A stretch of DNA of 64,000 nucleotides from a bacterium (lineage in GTDB: Bacteria; Myxococcota_A; Bradymonadia; UBA7976; UBA1532): NCBI GenBank assembly GCA_030427205.1, contig JAUHXC010000009.1, positions 212,690-276,689 on the forward strand, written 5' to 3'. This document shows positions 53,506-62,298 of the stretch, piece by piece. Both the position numbers and the translations under genes were made by a program. The notes beneath the pieces are model-generated. The model did not search any database. It saw only the letters and a program-made list of their open reading frames with translations, and was not told the origin of the DNA. The stretch's first letter is position 1, and each line of letters opens with the position of its first letter.

Positions 53506-54801
53506 TCAGTCGCTCTCGCCGAGCTGCTTGAGGCGGGCCCGCACCGCGCGCCGGCTCGTGCGATCGAGCGGGCCGATGCACACCGCCACCATCTGCTCGG
53601 GGTCGAGCAGCCGGGCCGCCACCCGACCGAGCGTCGCCGTGTCGACCGCCTCGAGGCGGGTCAGCCGCTCGGCGGGGGAGGGCGGATCGGGCCACCACAG
53701 CCGCGGGGTGCCGTAGAGCGCGACGAGGCCCTCGGGCACCTCCAGCGCGCTGTGGATGGCCCAGCGCGCCCGAAAACGCACCCGCTCGAGCTCGTCGCCG
53801 CTCGGCGGGCGCTCGGCGAGGCCTTCGAGCAGCCCCAGGATTTCGTCGTAGAACGTGCGGACCTTGCCCGGGCTGACCTGGGCGCCGAGTTCGAACGCGC
53901 CCGTATCGGGGTAGTCCTCCCACATGGCCCACTGGTCGTAGGCCAGCCCCAGCTCCGCGCCGAGCCGCCGATGCATGCGACTCGCCAGCCCGTCGTCGAG
54001 CGCGACCCGCAGCAGCGACAGCGCCTCGGCGTCGGCGTGATCGACCCCCGGCGTCCGGATGACGAGCCGCGCGTCGCATTGGCTGCGGTGGTCACGCACC
54101 AGATCGACGACCGGCCCGCCCACCGGCGCCTCGGGCCGGGCCGGCGCGTGGCGTTGGCCGGTGCGCAGGCCGCCGAAGGCGTCGCGGGCGATGCTCAGCA
54201 ACGCCTCGGTGGACTGCGGCCCGACGACCGTCGCGACCATGTTCGCCGCGCCGTAGAAGGTCTGGTGGTGGCGCTCGAGGTCGTCCATGTCGAAGCGTTT
54301 GATGTGCGACAGCTCGCCGATGATGCTGTGCCCCAGCGGCACGTCGGGCCACAGATGCCGCCGCGAGATGGTATCGGCGTCGATGCGCGCGCCGCCCTCG
54401 TCGAACTCGTCGAGCGCCTCTTCGAGGATGATGCCGCGCTCGGTCTCGATGGACATGAAGCGCGGCGTCGAGAGCACCGCCGCCAGCAGCCGCGCGCTCT
54501 CGGCGAGGCGGTCGGCGGCGACGTGGTGCTCGTAGTGGGTGTGGTGCCGCGACGTGCTCGCGTCGATGGCTGATCCCAGGCGCTCCGACGCCTCGTTGAC
54601 CGCGTCGGGGGTCGGGTGGTCGGCGCAGCCCTGAAACACCATGTGCTCGAGAAAGTGGCTCAGGCCGGCGTCCCGCGGGTCTTCGTAGCGGGCGCCGACC
54701 CGCACGTCGACGCAGACCATGGCGGTCTTGCCCCACGGGCGGTGGATGGCGGTGGTGACGAGGCCGTTGGCCAGGGTCTCGCGGGCGATCTCGATGGACA
54801 T
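53506..54801 (-). CDS. M16 (insulinase/pitrilysin) family zinc peptidase
   Basis: 431 residues. ATG 54801 is chosen because the family's N-terminal strand (ETLANGLVTTAIH) begins right after it; the upstream extension is basic and unconserved-looking. The inverted zinc motif HFLEH is at 49-53, and the third ligand Glu is near 127-128 (ILEEALDE). The second M16 half (about 190-400) has the usual SRMHRRLGAELGLAY motif. A single catalytic plus non-catalytic pair gives the typical bacterial 420-450 residue length. No signal peptide is seen, so it is cytoplasmic. A processing peptidase role is likely; substrates are unknown. Confidence 0.92.
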   Translation of the reverse strand: MSIEIARETLANGLVTTAIHRPWGKTAMVCVDVRVGARYEDPRDAGLSHFLEHMVFQGCADHPTPDAVNEASERLGSAIDASTSRHHTHYEHHVAADRLAESARLLAAVLSTPRFMSIETERGIILEEALDEFDEGGARIDADTISRRHLWPDVPLGHSIIGELSHIKRFDMDDLERHHQTFYGAANMVATVVGPQSTEALLSIARDAFGGLRTGQRHAPARPEAPVGGPVVDLVRDHRSQCDARLVIRTPGVDHADAEALSLLRVALDDGLASRMHRRLGAELGLAYDQWAMWEDYPDTGAFELGAQVSPGKVRTFYDEILGLLEGLAERPPSGDELERVRFRARWAIHSALEVPEGLVALYGTPRLWWPDPPSPAERLTRLEAVDTATLGRVAARLLDPEQMVAVCIGPLDRTSRRAVRARLKQLGESD

Positions 54802-54901
54802 GGGGGCGCTCGGTGCCCTCCCGGGGGAGGGGGCAGGGGTCGGCGGGCGCCGCCGGATGCAGGCCCCGACGACCCGCAGATTGAAGCGCGTCGGAAAGGT
54901 T

Positions 54902-54959
54902 TTGACAAGAGCGGAAGAGCGGGTAAGGTGGTGTCGCACATGTACGACATGTAGGGAGG
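54902..54959 (+). promoter_or_regulatory. Sigma-70-like promoter, palindrome and ribosome-binding site for a small gene
   Basis: A consensus -35 TTGACA (54902-54907) is followed by a 16-base spacer and TAAGGT (54924-54929) as a fair -10. Just downstream ACATGT-ACG-ACATGT (54938-54952) forms both a direct and an inverted repeat where an operator could sit. GGGAGG (54954-54959) is a strong Shine-Dalgarno six bases before the ATG at 54966. The close packing suggests a very short leader. Confidence 0.65.
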
Positions 54960-54965
54960 TGTGCA

Positions 54966-55115
54966 ATGAAGGTCATGGCGCTGTTTGGTGGAGCCGGTGT
55001 GCTGACCGCCGCCCTCGCCGGTGGGGACGCGGGCATCATCCTGGGCAATCTGGGGATCGCGGCCGCGTCGTGCGCTTTGTTCCTGGGCACGCTGACCATC
55101 GACAAGGAGCGCTGA
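54966..55115 (+). CDS. Small 49-residue membrane protein
   Basis: The frame from ATG 54966 to TGA 55115 encodes 49 residues starting MKVMALFGGAGVLTAA and ending in TLTIDKER. It is almost wholly hydrophobic with Gly/Ala-rich stretches, consistent with two short transmembrane segments around a GGDAG turn and a charged C-terminus. It has a strong ribosome-binding site (GGGAGG), a near-consensus promoter and a possible operator. This makes it a real gene rather than a chance frame. No family is recognised. It is divergent from the M16 peptidase gene and precedes the RelA/SpoT-like gene by 186 bases. Confidence 0.7.
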   Translation: MKVMALFGGAGVLTAALAGGDAGIILGNLGIAAASCALFLGTLTIDKER

Positions 55116-55301
55116 ACCGCGCGTCTTCGGCGAATTCTCACCGACCTCGCGGATTCTCCCGCAGCTTGCGGAGCGGCCGGCGCATCACTTAGAGTGCGCC
55201 GCGCTCCGCTCGAAGTACGCCGTTCACAGTACGCCGTCCGTCGTACGAACCCGACTCCGCGCGAGCCGCCCCACGCGCCCCGCACGGCCCCGGAGTCTCG
55301 C

Positions 55302-56351
55302 TTGACCGCCTCGCCCACCGACATCCAGGCACTGGCCGGTCCGAGCATCCTGCCCGGTTTGCAAGACATCGAGCAGGTGCGACTCGTATTGCGCGGCGAC
55401 TCGGTGGTCGACTGGCGCCGGCTCGCCTTTCGCGATCGCGGCCACGTCGACGAGTTCCTGCGGCTGCTCGGCTTCGACCCCGCCGACCGGGACGACGAGC
55501 TGCGCATGATGGACATCCAGCGCCGGGCGCTGGCCTATATCGAGGGGCATTACGCCCGCGAGATGGCCCCGGCGGTGCGCCGCCCGCGCGATGTGCAGTC
55601 GCTCTTCATGCTCGCCTGCCGCCCGGGACCCGATCAGCCCGATGCCTGCATGGTGCTCAAGGTGATGCACATCGTGCATCACGCCGCCGGGCGCGAGCTG
55701 CTGTACAAGCTGCCGGTGCCGATCAACGAGCTGTTCTACCGGGTCGAGACCAAGGTCTTCGAGGCGGTGGACAGCCTCAAGCAGCAGGGCGTGCGCATCG
55801 CCGAGTTCGCCGCGAGCCGCAAGACCGAGGACTCGATCTTCACCAAGCTCTTGTGCAAGGCCGACAGCCTCGCCGCCGACGTGCACGACCGGCTGCGGTT
55901 TCGCATCATCACCGAGACCCTCGGCGATCTCTTCGGCGCGCTGGTGCACCTCACCCGCACCTTGTTTCCCTTCAGCTATGTCTTGCCCGGTTCGGCGCGC
56001 AACGATCTGATCGACCTCAGCGCGACCCTCGAGGCCGACGAGCGGCTGCAGCCGCTGCAGCCGCTCTTGCAGGAGCTCGGCGGCCGCAACCGGTCGCCGG
56101 TCAACAGCTTCAGCTCGGCCGGCTATCGGGTGATCAACTTCGTCGTCGACATCCCGGTGCGGGTCGACGATCTCATCGAGCGGCTGCCCGAGCACACCGC
56201 GCGCAAGGGCCGGGTGGTCTTCCTGCTCGTCGAGTTCCAGCTCGTCGATCGCGAGACCCATCGGCTCAACGACACCGGCGAGAACAAGCACAGCCTGTAC
56301 AAGGAGCGTCAGCGGGTGCAGGTCTTCAACCGCCTCACCGGGCGCGGCTGA
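55302..56351 (+). CDS. Conserved uncharacterised protein with RelA/SpoT-synthetase-like features
   Basis: 349 residues. TTG 55302 is chosen because GGAG lies six bases upstream; a longer frame from 55194 has a basic, low-complexity extension. The middle and C-terminal parts resemble the nucleotidyltransferase core of (p)ppGpp synthetases: RKTEDSIFTKLL (compare RxKxxxSIxxKM), DRLRFRIITE (compare DLxGxRII), SSAGYRVINFVVDIPV (compare NGYRSLHxxV) and VVFLLVEFQLVD (compare xEVQIRT). I recall a deltaproteobacterial family of unknown function with this look (TIGR04552), but this is from memory. Soluble, with no signal peptide. Whether it makes an alarmone is unknown; the D and E residues needed are only partly matched. 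Confidence 0.7.
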   Translation: MTASPTDIQALAGPSILPGLQDIEQVRLVLRGDSVVDWRRLAFRDRGHVDEFLRLLGFDPADRDDELRMMDIQRRALAYIEGHYAREMAPAVRRPRDVQSLFMLACRPGPDQPDACMVLKVMHIVHHAAGRELLYKLPVPINELFYRVETKVFEAVDSLKQQGVRIAEFAASRKTEDSIFTKLLCKADSLAADVHDRLRFRIITETLGDLFGALVHLTRTLFPFSYVLPGSARNDLIDLSATLEADERLQPLQPLLQELGGRNRSPVNSFSSAGYRVINFVVDIPVRVDDLIERLPEHTARKGRVVFLLVEFQLVDRETHRLNDTGENKHSLYKERQRVQVFNRLTGRG

Positions 56352-56407
56352 TGCCCGGCGCCGATCGGGGCTGGTGACGACTCGCCGCCCGGTGCTAGCG
56401 TCCGGCC

Positions 56408-58189
56408 ATGCGCACATCCTCTCGATTCGCTCTCGCCGCGCTCGCCCTGTCATCACTGCTGGCGCTGACGAGCGCCTGTGACGACGGCGACGCGCTCGCC
56501 CCCGACATGGCCTTCCCCGACGCCGGCCCGCCGGTCGGGCGCGACATGCGCACCGAGGCCGGACCGCCCGACATGATGCCGCTGGCCACCGAGCCCGACA
56601 TCGACATCAGCCCGGGGCAGATCAACCTGATCGCCGCGGTGGGCGCCGAGTCGACGCCGGGCATGCTGCTGATCAGCAATCAGGGGCAGATGCCGCTCGA
56701 GATCCGGGCGGTGCGCTTCGCCGACGACGGCGGCCCGTTCCGGGTCGAGGTGGACGGCGCGCCATTTGAGCCGCGGGTGCTCGAGCCGGATCAGGCGCTG
56801 AGCTTGCAGGTGATCTTCGCCCCCGAGGCGGCGGGCGATCGGCAGGCCACGCTGATCATCGAGAGCAATGACCCCGACGAGTTGCGTCGGGAGATCCCGA
56901 TCACCGGGCGCAACCCCGAGGCCTGCATCCGCGCGATGCCGAGCAGCGTGAACCTGGGATCGGTGGCCGTCGGCGGCGAGAGCGCGCGCTTTCGGGTGCA
57001 GATCGTCAACTGCGGCGACGTGACGGCGACCATCGGCCCCATCACGCTCGACGGGGCCGAAGGCTTCGCCTGGGAGGTGGCGCAGGGCATGGGACCGGGG
57101 CAGACGCTGCAGCCGGGCAACCTGCTCATCCTCGAGCTGTGGTACGCCAACGCTGGCCTGGGCGCCGACGATACGGCCAGCGCGGCGCTGACCGTGCAGA
57201 ACGACATCCAGGGCGAGCTGCGGATCAACATCAACGTGCGCGGCGGCGGCGGCCCGACGTGCGAGCTGGCGATCGAGCCGGCGATGGTCGACTTCGAGAC
57301 CTTGCGCATCGGGCTGACCCGGCAGATCCCGGTCACCGTCATCAACCGCGGCACGGCCCACTGCGAGCTGCGCGACCAGCTGGTGATGGCCACCGATGGC
57401 CCGGAAGAGAACAGCTTCGCGATCGAGCGCGGGCTGGTGGGCGACCGCCTCGAAGGCGGCGCCGAGCAGACCATCGAGGTGGTCTATCGGCCGGTGGTGG
57501 CTGATCCCATCGGCGATCGCGCCGAGCTGCGGGTGACCTATCACGACCCGCATCGGGTGCAGAACCGGACCGCCAGCACGCTGCTGCGCGGGGTGGGGGC
57601 TCAGGCGCTGATCGGCGCCGATCCCGAGGCGGTGCAGACCGGGGTGACCACGGTCGGCTGCGCCTCGTGGCAGCGCTCGGTGGATGTGGGCAACGTGGGC
57701 TTCGTGCCGATCTGCGTGACCGGCTTCCGCTACGAGGGGGCGGGCTGCGCGCAGTTCACGCCGGTCTCGGAGCCGTCGGTGCCCGACGCCGACTGCATCA
57801 GCCTCGAGCGGGGCGAGGTGGTCGTCTTCACCTTCCAGCATCAGCCGGCGGGCGTCGGCGACGAGAGCTGCACCCTCGTCATCGAGAGCGACGCCCAGAA
57901 TACGGAGGCGCTGGCCGTGCCGCTGGATGGCGTGGGCACCGACACCGCCGAGACCGTCGACGAGGCCATCGTGGGCGATCTCAACGGCCGCCGTGACGCC
58001 TACTTCCCGCTCAGCCGGCCGTGTGTCGAGGCGACGCTGAGGCTCTTCGTCAACGATGAAGAGACCGAGAACTTCGGCTTCTCGGCCCAGCGCAACGCGC
58101 TGGTCTTCCGCGCGAACCGCCATCCGGCCGGCGAGGACGATCGGATCCGGATGGAGTACGACGCCGCGTGCCTCGAGCTGGGGGATTGA
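56408..58189 (+). CDS. Lipoprotein with repeated ASH/choice-of-anchor-D-like beta domains
   Basis: 593 residues from ATG 56408. The lipoprotein signal ends ALTSAC (Cys24), followed by a short Asp/Pro/Met-rich linker. Four Ig-like beta repeats of the ASH/HYDIN or choice-of-anchor-D kind then follow, seen in GQMPLEIRAVRF...VIFAPEAAGD, VNLGSVAVGG...VQIVNCGD, VDFETLRIGL...VTVINRGTAHC and VGCASWQRSVDVGNVG. A final beta domain contains a cluster of acidic residues. Such proteins are surface-attached binding or scaffold proteins. It stands as a single gene converging on the DsbD-like gene. Confidence 0.83.
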   Translation: MRTSSRFALAALALSSLLALTSACDDGDALAPDMAFPDAGPPVGRDMRTEAGPPDMMPLATEPDIDISPGQINLIAAVGAESTPGMLLISNQGQMPLEIRAVRFADDGGPFRVEVDGAPFEPRVLEPDQALSLQVIFAPEAAGDRQATLIIESNDPDELRREIPITGRNPEACIRAMPSSVNLGSVAVGGESARFRVQIVNCGDVTATIGPITLDGAEGFAWEVAQGMGPGQTLQPGNLLILELWYANAGLGADDTASAALTVQNDIQGELRININVRGGGGPTCELAIEPAMVDFETLRIGLTRQIPVTVINRGTAHCELRDQLVMATDGPEENSFAIERGLVGDRLEGGAEQTIEVVYRPVVADPIGDRAELRVTYHDPHRVQNRTASTLLRGVGAQALIGADPEAVQTGVTTVGCASWQRSVDVGNVGFVPICVTGFRYEGAGCAQFTPVSEPSVPDADCISLERGEVVVFTFQHQPAGVGDESCTLVIESDAQNTEALAVPLDGVGTDTAETVDEAIVGDLNGRRDAYFPLSRPCVEATLRLFVNDEETENFGFSAQRNALVFRANRHPAGEDDRIRMEYDAACLELGD

Positions 58190-58204
58190 GCTGCTGGCCC
58201 GGCC

Positions 58205-59497
58205 TCAGTTCGCCGCGACGCGGAACTTGGCCGGGGGGAACTTCTCGGCGGCGACCCGCAGGCGCGCTTCGAGGGTGAGCGGCGGGCCTTCCGGCAGCAG
58301 GTCGTGGCTGCCGTCGGGGTAGTAGATTACGTAGGTCGGCAGGCCGCTGCGCCCCAGCCGCTCGAGCTCCTTCCACAAGGCGTCGTCGGAGCGGGTCAGG
58401 TCGGCCTTGGCCGCCAGGACCAGCGTCTCGTCGAGCACGCTGCGGATGGTGGCCGTCCGGATGTGCGTCTTCTCGAACGTCTTGCAGCTCGCGCACCAGT
58501 CGGCGGTGTAGTCGACGAAGATCGGCCGCCCCTGGGCCAGCACGGTGGCCTTGATCTCGTCGTTGAAGGGCGTCCAGACGATCTTGTCGTGCACCACCGA
58601 CGACTCGACGCTGGCCCGGACCTTGGCCAGCGCGTCGCTGTGGTCGACGGCATCGGGCGGTTCGAAGCTGACGAACATCGTGCCCGCCACCAGCACCACC
58701 GCCAGCGAGGCGCCGCGGCCCACCCAGCGTTTGCCGCCCTGCCAACCCAGCTCTTCGAAGTGGCGCAGCATCCACAGCGCGACGCCGAGCGCCAGCAGGA
58801 AGTACAGGAAGCCTTGCGATGCCGCGGCGGAGACCTGCTTGTCGAAGCTCTCGAAGAGCCAGATCGCCGCGCCGACCAGGGTGAAGCCGGTCAGCATCTT
58901 GAAGGTGTTCATCCACTCGCCGGGCCGCGGCAGCATGCGCGACAGGGCGGGGATGCCCGAGATCAGCAGGACCGGCAGGGCCAGGCCGAAGCCGATGCCC
59001 CAGAAGAGCGCCACCGTCTCGTAGGTCGCCGCGGTCTCCCCGAGGGCCGCCGCCGCCGCGCCGCCGAGGAAAGGCGCCGAGCAGGGGGTCGAGACCAGGG
59101 TGATGAGCAGGCCGTCGATGAAGCTGGCCTTCCAGCCGCGGTAGCCGCCGCCGCCGGAGAAGCCGACCCGCAGTTCGAAGACGCCGAGGGCGTTGAGCCC
59201 GAAGACGTAGAGCAGCACCACCAGCGCCGCGACGAAGCCGGGGTTCTGCATGTGCATGCCCCAGCCCACCGTCTCGCCGGCGGACTTGAGCGCGATGACC
59301 AGGCCGGCGAAGCCGCTGAACGCGGTCAGCGTGCCGCCGAGGTAGGCCAGCGCGTCCCGCCGCAGCTCGCCGGGCGCCTCTTCGGCGTGCTCGACGAGGC
59401 GGGACAGCTTGAAGAACAACACCGGGAAGACGCACGGCATGACGTTGAGGATGAGCCCCCCCAGCACGCCGGAGCCGAGATTGATCGCGAAGTCCAT
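58205..59497 (-). CDS. dsbD: DsbD-like thiol:disulfide interchange protein lacking the alpha domain
   Basis: 430 residues from ATG 59497. The transmembrane beta domain has its redox Cys pair in MPCVFPV (Cys22) and STPCSAPFLG, within about eight hydrophobic helices. It is followed by a periplasmic thioredoxin-like gamma domain with CASCKTFE and GLPTYVIYY. The N-terminal periplasmic alpha domain of full DsbD is absent, and there is no separate signal peptide. It passes electrons from cytoplasmic thioredoxin to exported proteins. Relevance here: many neighbouring genes encode Cys-rich exported proteins that would need disulfide correction. The symbol is by family resemblance. Confidence 0.88.
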   Translation of the reverse strand: MDFAINLGSGVLGGLILNVMPCVFPVLFFKLSRLVEHAEEAPGELRRDALAYLGGTLTAFSGFAGLVIALKSAGETVGWGMHMQNPGFVAALVVLLYVFGLNALGVFELRVGFSGGGGYRGWKASFIDGLLITLVSTPCSAPFLGGAAAAALGETAATYETVALFWGIGFGLALPVLLISGIPALSRMLPRPGEWMNTFKMLTGFTLVGAAIWLFESFDKQVSAAASQGFLYFLLALGVALWMLRHFEELGWQGGKRWVGRGASLAVVLVAGTMFVSFEPPDAVDHSDALAKVRASVESSVVHDKIVWTPFNDEIKATVLAQGRPIFVDYTADWCASCKTFEKTHIRTATIRSVLDETLVLAAKADLTRSDDALWKELERLGRSGLPTYVIYYPDGSHDLLPEGPPLTLEARLRVAAEKFPPAKFRVAAN

Positions 59498-59750
59498 GCC
59501 TCTCTATACGTCGAGCCGTCCGCCGATGTCACATCGATGCCGCCCGACGGTTGAAGGTTCTGCCGCGCTCTCGGCGCGGTCGGGCCTCGCGCGGCCGCCA
59601 TGCTGACGGGAGATGCCCGTGCATAAGGCCGTGAATAGGGTCTGCCGTCGAGGCTGCCGCAAGGGATCACATGTGGGTTGCAGCGGGGATCCGTCCGCGG
59701 TACCAGAAGGGTGTCGGCCCACGTCCCGGCCGCGCCGCCCCGGAGTGTTC

Positions 59751-60077
59751 GTGCTCGATCGCATCATCCGTACCCTGGCCCCGCTGGTGGCCTTCGCCGT
59801 CTTGATGGGCGGGGTCTACGGTCTGTCGCGGCTCACGATCGACGCCGACCTGCGCATGCGCAACGCCGAGCTGGGCGCCGAGCTGACCCGGGTGCGCACC
59901 CGCAACGCCCGACTGCGGGCGCGGGTCGACGCCATGAAGGCCGAGATCACCCGGCTGCGGCAGGATCCCGAAGAGAGCCTGTATCACGCCCGCACCGGCC
60001 TCGGGCTCGTCCGCAGCGGCGAGGTGGTCTATCGCTTCGCCGACGGCCCCGAGACGCCGCCCGCCGAACCCCATTGA
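59751..60077 (+). CDS. ftsB: Septum formation initiator FtsB/DivIC
   Basis: 108 residues. GTG 59751 is chosen because GGAG is five bases upstream and the resulting length fits FtsB (about 100). One transmembrane helix (LAPLVAFAVLMGGVYGL) precedes a coiled coil (about 30-68: MRNAELGAELTRVRTRNARLRARV). The conserved DivIC end reads YHARTGLGLVRSGEVVYRF. FtsB links FtsL and FtsQ in the divisome. The stop overlaps the start of the GGDEF gene (TTGA), an uncommon pairing of cell division with second-messenger synthesis. Confidence 0.9.
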   Translation: MLDRIIRTLAPLVAFAVLMGGVYGLSRLTIDADLRMRNAELGAELTRVRTRNARLRARVDAMKAEITRLRQDPEESLYHARTGLGLVRSGEVVYRFADGPETPPAEPH

Positions 60078-62257
60078 GAAACCGCCAGGCCCCCCATCAA
60101 CGCCTGCTGGCCGTGCTCGCCCCGTGGTCGGTGCTCGGCGTCGCCACGTTCGGCGGCGCCGCGGTCGTCGCCGGCGCCTTCGAGCCGGGCTATCAGGCGC
60201 GCTGGTTCTCGGTGGTCGTCGCCCTCGTGGTGTCCGGCACCTGCGCCTGGGACATCCGGCGGCGGTTGAAGCACGGCGTCGGCGATCGGCTGTTCGCCGC
60301 CTATGAAGGCCCCATCCTGTGGGTCGTGGCCGCGTGGGTCGCGATGCGCTGGCTGGGCATCGTCGCGGCCCACACCTACATCATCGGCGCGGCGTTGCTG
60401 GCGTGGCTGGTGGCGGTCATGCCCGTCTCGGTCGCGCTCTTCGCGGCCGGCGCCGCCGCCGTCCTCGAGGTGGGCCTCTTCGTCGTCGGCCGCCAGACGC
60501 TCAGTGAGCTGGTCGTGCAGGTGCTGTTGTTGGGCGGCGCGGCCATCGGGCTGCGGCTCTTCGCCCGCAGCCAGGTCTATCGCGAGCAGGTCGAAGCCGA
60601 GCGGGTGCAGCGGCACCAGGAAGAAGACGTTCAGGCCCGCGCCCGCGACTTCGGCTTGCTCACCGCCCAGGCGCCGGCCATCCGCGAGCTGCCTCGGGCC
60701 GACGACCGGCCCACGGTCGGCCGGGCGACGCTCGACTACCTCACCGAGTCGTTCCACCTTCAGCTCGACATCTTGCGCCACGGCCTCGGCCTGACCACCG
60801 CCGCCGTGCTGTGGCGGGCGCCCGACGGGCTGGTCCTGCGCGGCTGCTCGTCGAGCCGGACCGACCTCGCGGCGGGCCCGTATCCGACGGGTCTGGGCAT
60901 CCCCGGCAGCGTGCTGCGCGACGTGCCCGAGGTTACCGTCGCGCCGGTGCACGCCAACTTCGCCGGCCTGCCCTATTACGACGCGCCGGGTGGCGTCGGC
61001 GCGGCGATGGCCATCGCTATCCCCGCCGCGACGCCGGTCGATGGCCCGGCGCCGGGCACCGCCGGCGTGCTCTGCGTCGACCGGGCGTCGCCCGAACCGT
61101 GGACCGAGACCGAGCGGGTGGTCGTGCGCGCGGCGGCCCGCAAGTTCGGCCTCGACGTCGGCACCGGCCAGCGGCTCAAGCACAGCGACCACGAGCGCAG
61201 CACCGTGCGCCGCTTCTGCGTGGCGCTGCAGCAGCTCAACGGCGCGCTGGGGCTCGAGCAGGTGGCCGACGCCTCCCTCGAGGCGGCGCGGGCGATGGTG
61301 CGGGCCGATCTGGCGGTGGTCTCGGTGGTCAAGGGCGAGGTGCATCGGGTGGTGCAGGCGGCCGGCCACGACGCGCAGCGCTACGCCGACCTGCAGTTCA
61401 CCGGCGACGAAGGGCTGGTGGGCAAGGCGATCTCGCTCAAGACGAGCCTGCCGGCCAACGCCGAGTACAAAGGCAAGCGGCCCGTCTTCACCGCGGGCGA
61501 CAAGCTCGATCAAATGCGGGCGCTGTTGATCGTGCCGCTGAGCAAGCCCGACGGCGAGACCATCGGCGCGCTGACGGTGGCGAGCCGCGAGCCGGGGGCC
61601 TTCGCCTCACCCAACCGCGAGATGCTCGAGCTCATCGCGGGGCAGGTGGCGGTCAAGCTCGATCTGGCCTCGGCCCACGAGCAGATCCGCGAGATGGCGA
61701 CCACCGACGGGCTGACCGGGCTGACCAACCACCGGACCTTCCAGCAGGCCTTCACGACGATGCTCAGCCGGGCCGACCGCCGCGGCGACCCGCTGTGCTT
61801 CATCCTCACCGACATCGACCACTTCGGGAACCTCAACAATACCTACGGTCACCCGTTCGGGGACGAGGTGCTGCGTCAGGTCGCCGGGGTCCTGCAGCGG
61901 GCCGTACGCAAGATCGACCTCGCCGCGCGCTATGGCGGTGAGGAGTTCGCCGTCATCCTCGAAGGCAGCGATCTGGACGGCGGGCGCACGCTCGCCGAGC
62001 GCATCCGCGCCGAGATCGAGGCCCTCGTCTTCCACCACGAGACCAAAGGCGAGGTGCGGCTCACCTCGTCGTTCGGCGTCGCCGCCTTCCCCGGCGACGG
62101 CACCACCAAAGACAAGCTCATCGCCCACGCCGACCTCGCGCTGTATCACGCGAAAGCGAAGGGTCGGAATCGCGTCGAGGCCTTCGCCGATCTGCCGCCG
62201 GACGCCGAGATGCCCCAGAAGAAACCGAAGAAAGACCCGCCTGCGCCGGACGCGTGA
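60074..62257 (+). CDS. Membrane diguanylate cyclase with GAF domains (GGDEF)
   Basis: 727 residues from TTG 60074, which overlaps the ftsB stop; no strong Shine-Dalgarno is seen, so coupling from ftsB is assumed, and GTG 60112 is an alternative. About five to six hydrophobic segments occupy residues 10-165. A coiled linker leads to two GAF-like domains (about 210-355 and 375-535). The C-terminal GGDEF domain has TDGLTGLTNHRTF, FILTDIDHFGNLNN and the active-site YGGEEF (about 619-624), so it is predicted active. RxxD inhibition-site residues are not obvious. It makes c-di-GMP in response to signals sensed by the GAF or membrane part. Confidence 0.92.
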   Translation: MRNRQAPHQRLLAVLAPWSVLGVATFGGAAVVAGAFEPGYQARWFSVVVALVVSGTCAWDIRRRLKHGVGDRLFAAYEGPILWVVAAWVAMRWLGIVAAHTYIIGAALLAWLVAVMPVSVALFAAGAAAVLEVGLFVVGRQTLSELVVQVLLLGGAAIGLRLFARSQVYREQVEAERVQRHQEEDVQARARDFGLLTAQAPAIRELPRADDRPTVGRATLDYLTESFHLQLDILRHGLGLTTAAVLWRAPDGLVLRGCSSSRTDLAAGPYPTGLGIPGSVLRDVPEVTVAPVHANFAGLPYYDAPGGVGAAMAIAIPAATPVDGPAPGTAGVLCVDRASPEPWTETERVVVRAAARKFGLDVGTGQRLKHSDHERSTVRRFCVALQQLNGALGLEQVADASLEAARAMVRADLAVVSVVKGEVHRVVQAAGHDAQRYADLQFTGDEGLVGKAISLKTSLPANAEYKGKRPVFTAGDKLDQMRALLIVPLSKPDGETIGALTVASREPGAFASPNREMLELIAGQVAVKLDLASAHEQIREMATTDGLTGLTNHRTFQQAFTTMLSRADRRGDPLCFILTDIDHFGNLNNTYGHPFGDEVLRQVAGVLQRAVRKIDLAARYGGEEFAVILEGSDLDGGRTLAERIRAEIEALVFHHETKGEVRLTSSFGVAAFPGDGTTKDKLIAHADLALYHAKAKGRNRVEAFADLPPDAEMPQKKPKKDPPAPDA

Positions 62258-62298
62258 ACCGGTGACGGTGCCCGCCGGACCGCGGCGGATGATGCCCG

